From Labilibaculum sp. (lineage in GTDB: Bacteria; Bacteroidota; Bacteroidia; Bacteroidales; Marinifilaceae): a DNA stretch of 64,000 bases. The translations under genes and the position numbers were made by a program. The stretch lies in the NCBI RefSeq assembly GCF_963664555.1, contig NZ_OY761461.1, positions 1,488,001 through 1,552,000 on the forward strand, given 5' to 3'. Positions 27,307 to 34,642 of this stretch are shown here, one piece after another (the first letter of the stretch is position 1; each line of letters starts with the position of its first letter). The notes beneath the pieces are model-generated. The model did no database searches. It was not told where the DNA came from and saw only the letters and a list, made by a program, of their open reading frames with translations.

Positions 27307-28632
27307 ATGAGGGATGAATTTGAATATTTAGAGAGGTTGTTTTACGACACTTATGAAAAAATTGAGAATGAAGATGAAATCTCTATAGTATTTTTGAATA
27401 AAGATATTTGTGAAAAGTTAAAATATGAGTTCGATAAAATCAAGAAAATATATTTTGACATTGCAGGACAAGGTAAATCTCGTGAAGCAGTTCAATCTAT
27501 GTTTGAATTTAGGGCAAAGAGACTGTTAAGTTTTAAAACAAGAATTGAATGTTGTCTAAAATCTGCTCTCGAAGATTTAATAATTTTCCAAATAAACTAT
27601 GATAGCTATGACTATTATGCGAATCTTCTTGTTGCCTATGAGGGAGTTGTAGGTTTGCTGAAATTTATTACTGTTAAGTTATTTGTATCTCTTAATGATA
27701 TTTTAGAAGACGAAAGTTTAATTTTAAGATATAAGAGTATTGATGAGACGAAAGTGGAGGTATGGCGTGAAGAATTCTTTAAAAGTTTTTCGCTTGGAAA
27801 TGATCACGTGCTTTTTGATAGTGTAATGTTTGAAGCTAGCGAATATGCTGATTCTCCTCTTAATTCACTTTCTGATGTCCAAAGTGAACCAAAGGATAAA
27901 GAAATTGGAAAAGATGATATAGTAAAGGATTTTACGTCTTTTCAAGATTTCGTAAGAGATGTAAAGTCTCAGGTTTACATAAATTTGTATGATTCTAATA
28001 GGACTTATTCGTTCATCCAAAAGCCCTTGAAGGTGTTAGATAGTTTGTTAGACACTACAGATAATCTTGTTCAAGAAGAGGAGGTGTTAAATTTTCTAAT
28101 CGAGACAAATATTGCATCCGCAGAGACTTATGCTTATAGTGTTGAGTATCTTAACAAATCTTTATCCGGCAAGAATGAGAAAGAACGATATGAGGTTTTG
28201 ATAGCTTTTAAAAAACGACTTTACACTTTAAAGGACAGCCCTACTTATAGAAAACATCATTTGTCGAATATTATGACTTTGGTTGATGTTACTTTGGATA
28301 AATTGATAGCATTTATTGAGGACAAACTAAAGAATTACGACAGCACTTTATTGAATAGCATGAGCAGTTCAAATGGTTTTGGAAAGGTTAAGTCCAATTT
28401 AACGGTGTCGCAAATGGCTCTGTTTTTCCGATTGCTTTGCGATGAGAATATCTTACAAACTGATAATATCACAAAATTATCCAAGCAAATAGCATCAAGT
28501 TTTTCTTCAAAGCAAAAAGATGATATTAGTTATAAATCGGTAAAGAATAATTTTGACAGTCCGCAAAATGAAGCGATTGAATTTTGGGAGACTAAATTGG
28601 TTCGTTTGCGTCAATTGTTGAATAAATACTAA
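27307..28632 (+). CDS. Hypothetical 441-residue protein of the island
   Basis: I cannot assign a function. The protein is highly charged and mostly helical, with no signal peptide or membrane segment. Its C-terminal 75 residues (from TVSQMALFFRLL to RLRQLLNKY) have the helical layout seen at the C-terminus of RteC-like regulators of Bacteroides mobile elements. This resemblance is weak and is stated only as a possibility. The start lies 21 bp beyond the IS3 end, so the native promoter, or even some N-terminal sequence, may have been displaced by the insertion. A strong terminator follows, so it is a single-gene unit ahead of the replication genes. Confidence 0.7.
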   Translation: MRDEFEYLERLFYDTYEKIENEDEISIVFLNKDICEKLKYEFDKIKKIYFDIAGQGKSREAVQSMFEFRAKRLLSFKTRIECCLKSALEDLIIFQINYDSYDYYANLLVAYEGVVGLLKFITVKLFVSLNDILEDESLILRYKSIDETKVEVWREEFFKSFSLGNDHVLFDSVMFEASEYADSPLNSLSDVQSEPKDKEIGKDDIVKDFTSFQDFVRDVKSQVYINLYDSNRTYSFIQKPLKVLDSLLDTTDNLVQEEEVLNFLIETNIASAETYAYSVEYLNKSLSGKNEKERYEVLIAFKKRLYTLKDSPTYRKHHLSNIMTLVDVTLDKLIAFIEDKLKNYDSTLLNSMSSSNGFGKVKSNLTVSQMALFFRLLCDENILQTDNITKLSKQIASSFSSKQKDDISYKSVKNNFDSPQNEAIEFWETKLVRLRQLLNKY

Positions 28633-28678
28633 ATAAAAATATGTGAATTATCATGCAGATAATCAGTGAGCTTACTGA

Positions 28679-28711
28679 GGGTTGTACAAGTTAGTTGCAA
28701 CCCTTTTTTTT
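28679..28711 (+). terminator. Rho-independent terminator after the 441-residue gene
   Basis: GGGTTG (28679-28684) pairs with CAACCC (28698-28703) and is followed directly by eight T residues. It separates the 27307 gene from the HTH/primase genes. Confidence 0.85.
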
Positions 28712-28799
28712 GCTTTGTCCTGCCTATGTTTGCTACCGAAACGATCTACCGGCGCCAGATAGATTTGATTTTTATTAATTAACTCTAAATTTCAATATT

Positions 28800-29087
28800 A
28801 TGGAAGTAGTAACAATGAGCAGTGATGCTTTTCTAAAGATAAACTCGCAATTAAGAAGCATGGAAGAAGCTGTTGAAAAATTAAGTAGAAAACACTTTTA
28901 TCCATTAGAAGAAAGATGGCTCGACAATCAGGAAGTTTGTCAAACACTTCTTATCAGCAAACGAACACTTCAGACCTATCGTGATAACGGTACTTTAGCC
29001 TTTTCTCAAATTGGCTCTAAGATCTACTATAAAAGTTCAGATATCGAAGCTCATTTGAACAAACATTACGTGAAATCCTTTAGGTAA
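28800..29087 (+). CDS. Small helix-turn-helix DNA-binding protein (excisionase/regulator type)
   Basis: This 95-residue protein has a coiled N-terminal segment (about 1-35). An HTH_17/MerR-like domain follows: RWLDNQEVCQTLLISKRTLQTYRDNGTL, then FSQIGSKIYYKSSDIEAHL, in which the short beta-wing and final helix are clear. Such proteins are common in Bacteroidota integrative elements, where they act as excisionases or regulators next to mobilisation and primase genes. Here it lies directly upstream of the primase module. It is a good candidate to bind the palindromic motif at 29250-29280, though nothing in the sequence proves this. Confidence 0.85.
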   Translation: MEVVTMSSDAFLKINSQLRSMEEAVEKLSRKHFYPLEERWLDNQEVCQTLLISKRTLQTYRDNGTLAFSQIGSKIYYKSSDIEAHLNKHYVKSFR

Positions 29088-29249
29088 ACCTTTCTTAAAA
29101 GGAATCTTCTTTTCCTTTAAAATAATCGGATTGTATGGCATAGACTTAATATGCTGTGAAGTGGTAATGCTTTGCAAACAGGATAACTATGCCCTAATCT
29201 TTCTAAAAAATGAAATAATATGACACCAAATTTAAGTGGTAAAATAAAC

Positions 29250-29280
29250 GGTTATCTAGATACTGAATATCTAGATAACC
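29250..29280. promoter_or_regulatory. Perfect 13-bp inverted repeat just ahead of the primase start
   Basis: GGTTATCTAGATA (29250-29262) and its exact complement (29268-29280) are separated by 5 bp. Each arm holds the palindrome TATCTAGATA. The repeat ends 2 bp before ATG 29283, so it could act as an operator or as a hairpin that hides the ribosome binding site. The same 13-mer occurs at 31637-31649 and 32411-32423 in the downstream array, which points to a shared binding protein. Confidence 0.7.
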
Positions 29281-29282
29281 AG

Positions 29283-29846
29283 ATGAAAATAAAGTTACCT
29301 GAGTTTAGCTTCTTTAAAAAGCCCATATCTAATACCAAGCCATACAGGACAATTAATGTTCTAGATGCTTATACGCTAATAAAAGGACATTGGAATATTG
29401 AACGAACTCAGACCTTACGACAAATCAAAGATATTGAAGAAGCCAGAGCCTTTAAAGCAAGCCAGTTCAACTATGTCTGTTTCTCAGGGGTATTTACTAA
29501 AAGGAGTGAGAAATATTTTCAACATCATTCAGGCTTGATGGTGTTGGACTTTGATCATTTGCCGGATGTGGATGGAGTTAAAAAGAGCTTACTAGCTGAT
29601 GAGAGCTTGGAAACGGTTCTTTTGTTCCGTTCTCCATCGGGTGATGGATTAAAATGGGTGATTGCTATCGATATCAGCTTGATGGATCACAAGAACTATT
29701 TTAAGGCTGTGAGCAATTACTTGAAACAAACTTATCGAATAGAAGTTGATGCTTCGGGAAAAGACCTTGCACGTGCATGCTTTCTGCCATATGATCCTCA
29801 GGTTTATATAAACCCTAACTATTTGAGTCATGAAAAAGGCATTTAA
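29283..29846 (+). CDS. VirE N-terminal / BT4734-like primase-type domain protein
   Basis: This 187-residue protein matches the VirE N-terminal domain family of Bacteroidota islands, which is thought to have a primase-related fold. Visible landmarks are the opening FSFFKKPISNTKP, the GLMVLDFDHLPDV acidic motif and the LFRSPSGDGLKWVI motif. I chose ATG 29283 because family members start a few residues before FFKxPI. An upstream ATG at 29220 would translate the perfect inverted repeat and is less likely. The gene overlaps the PriCT-like ORF by 17 bp, so the two are translationally coupled. It is the first part of a three-gene primase-helicase unit. Confidence 0.8.
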   Translation: MKIKLPEFSFFKKPISNTKPYRTINVLDAYTLIKGHWNIERTQTLRQIKDIEEARAFKASQFNYVCFSGVFTKRSEKYFQHHSGLMVLDFDHLPDVDGVKKSLLADESLETVLLFRSPSGDGLKWVIAIDISLMDHKNYFKAVSNYLKQTYRIEVDASGKDLARACFLPYDPQVYINPNYLSHEKGI

Positions 29847-30213
29847 TCCACATGCATGGTTAGAGGCGAACAACAAACCACGAACTGTCCGTTGCAAATC
29901 ACCAACAACTACGATTGTTGGTGACTTGCTCACAAATGTTGAACAATTAACACAATTGATTGAATCATGTAGTATAGATATCACTCAAGGTTATGAAACT
30001 TGGAGGAATATTGGGTTTAGCCTTTCAGAGTCCTTAGGAGAAACAGGACGTAATTACTTTCACAGAATAAGCCGTTTGAATCCTGATTATAATCGTGAGA
30101 AGTGCGATAAACAATATTCAAATTGTTTGAAAAGCAGGGGTGGAGGTATAACTCTTGCAACTCTTTTTTGGATAGCTAAAACTCATGGTGTACTGATAAA
30201 AAACAGGATATGA
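29830..30213 (+). CDS. Primase C-terminal domain (PriCT_2-like) protein
   Basis: This 127-residue protein contains the pattern of the primase C-terminal type 2 domain: DITQGYETWRNIGFSLSESLGETGRNYFHRISRLNPDYN, followed by CDKQYSNCLKSRGGGITLATLFWIAK. In many phage and plasmid primases this domain joins the polymerase-like part to the helicase. Here it is a separate ORF overlapping both neighbours (17 bp with the VirE_N gene, 4 bp ATGA with the helicase). The first 30 residues are basic and low in known motifs. The overlaps indicate a tightly coupled operon and probably a multi-subunit replication protein. Confidence 0.8.
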   Translation: MKKAFNPHAWLEANNKPRTVRCKSPTTTIVGDLLTNVEQLTQLIESCSIDITQGYETWRNIGFSLSESLGETGRNYFHRISRLNPDYNREKCDKQYSNCLKSRGGGITLATLFWIAKTHGVLIKNRI

Positions 30214-31373
30214 CAACTGAAAATACTGAGAAGAAGAGTGAAATAGCTCCTAAGAAAACAATTGCAAATAAGTTCAGCTTAACAGAGGAATATCTGAATG
30301 AACGTTATTTGCTTAGAAATAACATTATCAGTCTTGACATAGAGATTCGAAAGAAAGAAGCTTCTAAATGGCGGATACTATGTGAAAATTCACTTTATAT
30401 AGAATTGCAGAAAGAAGGTATCAATATCAGTATTGCAAACCTTTTGGCTCTTTTAAAATCGGATTTTGTACCCGATTACAATCCATTCGAAAGTTATTTT
30501 TCCAATCTTCCGGAGTGGGATGGGATTGATCATATCGGAAATCTAGCTTCATATGTTCACACCAACGATCAAGCTTCTTTTGAATTACATTTTCGCAAGT
30601 GGATGGTTCGGGTTATCAAAACAGCAATTGATCCTAGATTTTTTAACAAGCAAGCTTTAATATTTGTTCACGATAAGCAGAACAGCGGGAAATCAACTTT
30701 CTGTAGGTTTCTATGTCCGCCAACTTTGGGGGATTATATCTCCGAGAACATATCGATTGATAAAGACAGCCGTATTGCTCTGGCAACAAATATCCTGATC
30801 AATCTGGATGAATTGGCAACCCTTTCACGAAGAGATATCAATAGTCTAAAGGCACTCTTTTCAAAGGAAAAGATCAACGATAGGTTACCCTATGAACGAA
30901 AGGCTTCGGTGATTCCCAGAAGATGTAGTTTTATTGGTTCCACCAATGAAATGGAGTTTCTGATGGATGAAACAGGATCTGTTCGCTGGCTGTGTTTTGA
31001 GATTGAAAAAATAGATTGGGAATATTCGAAGAAGATTGATATTGATTTGGTCTATGCTCAGGCTTACCATCTTGTGAAAACCAAGTTTGACTGTAATTTA
31101 TCATTGGACGAGATTAACGAGAATGAAAGCAGAAATCAGGCATTTCAAATTCTATCGGAAGAAAGACAGTTAATTCAAAAACACTTTACACATGATGAAA
31201 CAGAAGATCCTAATTCGTTTCGGACTGCAACCGATATCAAGACGAAACTTAGCCAGATGTTGAATATTAACTATCTGAATGTTGTGAAAATTGGTAAAGC
31301 TTTAAAACAGATTGATATTCCCAAGAAGAAACTAAATGGAGTTTATGGTTATTATCTGGATTCAAAAATTTAG
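30210..31373 (+). CDS. VirE-family P-loop ATPase / SF3-like replicative helicase
   Basis: This 387-residue protein is a virulence-associated-E type ATPase. Its Walker A motif (HDKQNSGKST) puts the lysine at 161. The Walker B motif (LINLDELATL) has Asp200-Glu201. A later sensor-like motif reads SFIGSTNEMEFLMDETGSVRWL. The N-terminal 100 residues and a C-terminal winged-helix-like tail complete the usual family length. Related proteins unwind DNA at the origin of phages, satellites and integrative islands. The non-coding repeat arrays begin 10 bp after its stop, a position like the origin of replication in SaPI-type elements. Confidence 0.85.
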   Translation: MTTENTEKKSEIAPKKTIANKFSLTEEYLNERYLLRNNIISLDIEIRKKEASKWRILCENSLYIELQKEGINISIANLLALLKSDFVPDYNPFESYFSNLPEWDGIDHIGNLASYVHTNDQASFELHFRKWMVRVIKTAIDPRFFNKQALIFVHDKQNSGKSTFCRFLCPPTLGDYISENISIDKDSRIALATNILINLDELATLSRRDINSLKALFSKEKINDRLPYERKASVIPRRCSFIGSTNEMEFLMDETGSVRWLCFEIEKIDWEYSKKIDIDLVYAQAYHLVKTKFDCNLSLDEINENESRNQAFQILSEERQLIQKHFTHDETEDPNSFRTATDIKTKLSQMLNINYLNVVKIGKALKQIDIPKKKLNGVYGYYLDSKI

Positions 31374-31382
31374 TTTTTTCAC

Positions 31383-31601
31383 GTTTTCTTCTTACCCTCT
31401 TACCCTGACTGTTTAAACGATGAGTAATCAGTATTTTACATAGGGTAAGGTGTGAGTTTTCCTCTTACCCTTGGGTAAGAGGATGCTTGCAGTTTTTCTC
31501 AAAAATGGATTTTGGGTAAGAAGAGTAAACTTATCTTACCCTACCAGAAGCTTTGCAAATGAGTGAGTTGTGGAAGTTGGGTAAGAGGGTAAGAAGAAAA
31601 C
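31383..31601. repeat. CTTACCC/GGGTAAG array bracketed by a 23-bp perfect inverted repeat
   Basis: Nine copies of CTTACCC or its complement GGGTAAG lie within about 200 bp directly after the helicase gene. The outermost copies are part of a perfect 23-bp inverted repeat (31383-31405 with 31579-31601). The centre has a 10-bp inverted repeat, CCTCTTACCC and GGGTAAGAGG, with a 2-bp spacer (31471-31492). No ORF covers it. The arrangement resembles iterons for an initiator protein or a large cruciform. Confidence 0.85.
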
Positions 31602-31626
31602 ACAATTTTTCTTAAATTTGAGAATA

Positions 31627-32545
31627 TGGATGATCAGGTTATCTAGATACGTAAACCGGGCTAAGACCGGTATAAGCCCTGCTTAAAACACCTTTATCAT
31701 TGCTTACTGATTCGATTTTTATTCTCTGTGTAGGCTGATTTTACTGGTGAAATGGGAGTTTACACTGTATTGATTTGTTTTTCTGTCTGGATGATCATTT
31801 ATCTAGATAAAAAACCGTGCTAAGACAGGTTTAATTATACTTAAAACCCCTTTACCATTGCTCAATGATTCGATTTTATACTCTGTATTGACTGATTTTA
31901 TTGGCAAAATGAGAGTTTCCACTATGTCAATTTGTTTTACTAACTGGATAATCGAGTTATCTAGGTAAGAAACCGGGCTAAGACTGGGATAAGCCCTGCT
32001 TAAAACCCCTTTATTATTGCTCAATGATTAGGTTTTGATTCTCTGTATTGACTGATTTTGCTGGTAAAATGGGAGTTTCCATTAAGATAATTTGTTTTTC
32101 TGTCTGGATGATCATTTATCTAGATAAAAAACCGGGCTAAGACCTGTTTAAAACACCTTTCTGATTGCACTATTATTAGTTTTTGGTTCTCTGTGTTAGC
32201 TGATTTTGCTGGTAAAATGGGAGTTTCCATTAAGATAATTTGTTTTTCTGTCTGGATGATCATTTATCTAGATAAAAAACCGGGCTAAGACCTGTTTAAA
32301 ACCCCTTTATTATTGCTCTATTATTAGTTTTTGGTTCTCTGTGTTAGCTGATTTTGCTGGTAAAATGGGAGTTTCCATTAAGATAATTTGTTTTGCTATC
32401 TGGATGATCTGGTTATCTAGATAAATAACCGGGCTAAGACCTGTTTAAAACACCTTTCTGATTGCTCTATTATTAGTTTTTTATTCTCTGTGTTGGTTGA
32501 TTTAATTAGTAAAATGGGAATATCCACTAAAATGATTTGTTTTGG
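31627..32545. repeat. Six tandem ~150-160 bp repeats, non-coding
   Basis: Six units align by the motif ATCTAG at 31641, 31801, 31959, 32118, 32266 and 32415. Successive distances are 160, 158, 159, 148 and 149 bp. Each unit contains TGGAT.AT, the ATCTAGATA palindrome, a near-invariant GGGCTAAGAC block, a TTTAAAAC-like tract and the string AAAATGGGAGTTTCCA or close variants. Units 4 and 5 are nearly identical. Units 1 and 3 carry an extra segment (AAGCCC) that can pair with the upstream GGGCT. Short minus-strand frames here are repeat artefacts. The array directly follows the GGGTAAG array. Confidence 0.88.
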
Positions 32546-32662
32546 AACTACTATTTTTGACAGGACAACTATTTAAACAATCAGTTATACTATCAAGTTA
32601 ATACATATTTAAAAGGTCTGGTTTCAAATAAAAATGAGGTGAATATTAAATTGGCAAACTTG

Positions 32663-32686
32663 ACAATATTAATTATTGAATATTGT
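32663..32686. promoter_or_regulatory. Inverted repeat upstream of the PLD-like gene
   Basis: ACAATATT (32663-32670) and AATATTGT (32679-32686) form an 8-bp inverted repeat about 75 bp before the PLD-like start. The sequence TTGACAATATTAATT around it recurs with one change (TTGACAGTATTAATT) near 33932, ahead of the gene at 34148. This suggests duplicated promoter or operator elements for the two cargo genes. Confidence 0.45.
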
Positions 32687-32759
32687 TCTTAAATTCGTTA
32701 ATTATTGAAATTTAGTTTAGTAATTAATAAACAAAACCTAGATTAATAGAGAAGGAAAA

Positions 32760-33614
32760 ATGGCAAAATTTTTAACTACAGTAGGTAATTCATATTATAT
32801 AGAGCAGATTATTATAAATTCAAAAAGCACATTGACATTAATTACACCCTATTTAAAGTTAAGTAGGAATTTAATTGAAAGATTATCGGATGCAGATAAG
32901 GAAGGTGTTCGAATAACTTTAATTTATGGTAAAAATGAGTTAGCACCTCAGGAGAAGAAGAATCTTTTTTCTTTTAAAAATATTGAAATCTATTTTTGTG
33001 AGAATTTACATGCAAAATGTTATCACAATGAAGATTCAATGATTATTACTTCGATGAATTTATATGAATTTTCAGAAAGAAACAATCGTGAAATGGGGTT
33101 GTTGATCGAAAAAGATATGGATTTAGAGATTTATAATGATACTCTAAAAGAAATTGATTCAATCCGTAATTCATCAGAGGTGAAAAAAGCCTTTAGTGAT
33201 CAAGGAAATTCAACTAATAATAAAATGAAGCTTGACCCTGATTATGCTGAACATTGGAACTTCCATTTACCAAGTTTGAAAGAGATTTTATCAGAAAAGT
33301 ATAAAAATCATGAAGTCATTTTAAACGATTATATACGAATTAATGATTTTCCATGGAAGGGAATCAACTTACTTGTTAATGGAAGAATAGATTTTGAATT
33401 TAGCAATAATCAATACTATAAGGGAGTTGAAAGAATCAATAAAAATAGAATTAATGAAACTCTTCCAGGAATCAGATTTTATTGGAATTATAAACAGTTG
33501 AATATTTATACAGAGAAAAATTTCGCAGTTGAAATTGATGAGGAAGGATTAAAAGAAAAAGTGAATAAGTTTCTATCTATAATCGAAACTGTTCATGATA
33601 AACTAGAAGATTAG
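32760..33614 (+). CDS. Phospholipase D-like (HKD) family protein, putative nuclease
   Basis: This 284-residue protein has one PLD-type catalytic motif. LHAKCY gives His84 and Lys86, and ITSMNLYEFSERNNREMG matches the following GSxN and N-x-E positions of the PLDc_2 family. The usual Asp position is Asn or Glu (HNED), as a degenerate HKD. The N-terminal part (LTTVGNSYYIEQIIINSKSTLTLITPYLKLS) is the typical beta-alpha start of the domain. The C-terminal 130 residues are not recognised. Single-motif PLD proteins act as dimers and many are nucleases linked to defence or restriction loci. It lies alone between repeat-rich gaps on the island. Confidence 0.8.
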   Translation: MAKFLTTVGNSYYIEQIIINSKSTLTLITPYLKLSRNLIERLSDADKEGVRITLIYGKNELAPQEKKNLFSFKNIEIYFCENLHAKCYHNEDSMIITSMNLYEFSERNNREMGLLIEKDMDLEIYNDTLKEIDSIRNSSEVKKAFSDQGNSTNNKMKLDPDYAEHWNFHLPSLKEILSEKYKNHEVILNDYIRINDFPWKGINLLVNGRIDFEFSNNQYYKGVERINKNRINETLPGIRFYWNYKQLNIYTEKNFAVEIDEEGLKEKVNKFLSIIETVHDKLED

Positions 33615-33787
33615 ATATGAATATTAGTGCACAATAATGAGTTTTCCTAAGACATTTGCTAAATGCCATGGAATTCGGATACAACACCTTTCTAAAAAGT
33701 GAATTTTTGATAAGAAGAAAACGCGAAAGCTTTTAAAATAGGAAATTCCTACCTGTCAAAAGTAGTAGCGACTATCATTGCTGAAAT

Positions 33788-33879
33788 AAACCAGTTATTT
33801 AACTGGTTTATTAACCAGTTCTTCTATTTAAATAACCAGTTACATTATCTCGATAACTAGTTAATTTATCTGATTAAAC
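33788..33879. repeat. Cluster of AACCAGTT-type inverted and direct repeats
   Basis: AAACCAGTTA TT TAACTGGTTT is a perfect inverted repeat at 33788-33809. AACCAGTT recurs at about 33813 and 33834, then AACTAGTT near 33855 and CTAGATAAT near 33880. The spacing of about 20 bp between sites is close to two helical turns, so a dimeric regulator could occupy several sites in register. Confidence 0.65.
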
Positions 33880-33936
33880 TAGATAATAACCCTTTAAAAT
33901 TAATTTTATGTGTGTAAAGTAAGTTGCAGATTTGAC

Positions 33937-33965
33937 AGTATTAATTCTAGTTTAGAATTAATACT
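33937..33965. promoter_or_regulatory. Perfect 13-bp inverted repeat upstream of the 34148 gene
   Basis: AGTATTAATTCTA (33937-33949) and its exact complement (33953-33965) are separated by 3 bp. The left arm overlaps the TTGACAGTATTAATT sequence shared with the region near 32660. No T tract follows, so an operator or promoter-linked structure is more likely than a terminator. Confidence 0.5.
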
Positions 33966-34147
33966 TTAGCAAGATTTTTAGTCTTGTTTTATAAATGATG
34001 ATTAAGATTACCATCATAATATGTGTACATTACTGCGCTATAAATACATACTATTTTAATATAAACGGAATAAAGCCGATTGTCTTTATTTAGAAGTTGG
34101 CATCCATTAATAAATACACAAAAATCTAATAAAAAAATGATTCAAGA

Positions 34148-34642
34148 ATGAAAATAAATATCGAACCTCAATTATTGACTCCATTAATACCATTTGTTTT
34201 AGGAATAATATTTAAGACAATGTTGGATTTGAACTTAGCTCTTAAATTAGTTAAGTATTTCCACTGGATTCCTGTTCGATTTTTATTTAGAACTAAACCA
34301 TTTAAAGTTTCAGGAAAATGGATTCAATTGTGGGATAATACTGTAAGTGAAAATTATGTTTCCGAGGAAACTAGACAGAGCGAACTTCATTTAAAGCAAT
34401 TTGGAAAATATTGTTATGCTGAATATAGAATCAAGAATGACGAGTTATATTTCATCTTTGGAGAAATCAGGGGTAATAATATTATCGGAAAATGGGGTGA
34501 TAAGACGAATGAACTGGGGTATTACGGTGCATTTGAGTTACGAATATTAGACTCCAAAGAGATAAAAGGTCGTTGGATGGGACATTCAAATAAGAGTCCA
34601 GAGAAGATAAATACTGGGGAATGGAATTGGAAAAGAAACTAA
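34148..34642 (+). CDS. Hypothetical small membrane protein with a C-terminal beta-rich domain
   Basis: This 164-residue protein has one or two hydrophobic segments in the first 50 residues (LLTPLIPFVLGIIF and a weaker region near LVKYFHWIPVRFLF). About 110 residues follow with alternating beta-strand patterns: VSGKWIQLW, ELHLKQFGKYCYAEYRI, IIGKWGD, IKGRWMG and GEWNW. This layout, membrane helices plus a small beta-barrel with repeated G-x-W turns, is like that of Cap15-type membrane effectors in CBASS defence. No nucleotidyltransferase is present nearby, so that comparison is only a structural suggestion. The length looks complete. Confidence 0.6.
   Translation: MKINIEPQLLTPLIPFVLGIIFKTMLDLNLALKLVKYFHWIPVRFLFRTKPFKVSGKWIQLWDNTVSENYVSEETRQSELHLKQFGKYCYAEYRIKNDELYFIFGEIRGNNIIGKWGDKTNELGYYGAFELRILDSKEIKGRWMGHSNKSPEKINTGEWNWKRN

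Larger units (their letters stand above)
33615..34147. other. 533-bp repeat-rich gap between PLD-like gene and 34148 gene
   Basis: No gene is visible. A cluster of AACCAGTT/AACTGGTT elements occupies 33788-33879, including a perfect 10-bp inverted repeat with a 2-bp spacer at 33788-33809, two further AACCAGTT copies and an AACTAGTT variant. A second perfect inverted repeat (13-bp arms, 3-bp spacer) lies at 33937-33965. The rest is AT-rich without further structure I can name. Confidence 0.6.

Noticed and set aside
29220..29282. Earlier ATG for the VirE_N protein
   Set aside because: It would translate the perfect inverted repeat, and family members start near FFKxPI; ATG 29283 fits better, although 29220 cannot be fully excluded.
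31803..32024. Small minus-strand protein of 73 residues
   Set aside because: The frame lies inside the tandem repeat array, is not kept in the other units and has no start context or similarity I recognise.
31627..32545. CRISPR array
   Set aside because: The units are 148-160 bp long, conserved along their whole length and have no unique spacers, and no cas gene is present.
34148..34642. A CBASS system
   Set aside because: The membrane/beta-rich protein resembles a Cap15-type effector in layout, but no cyclic-nucleotide synthase or ancillary gene is present, so no CBASS call is made.
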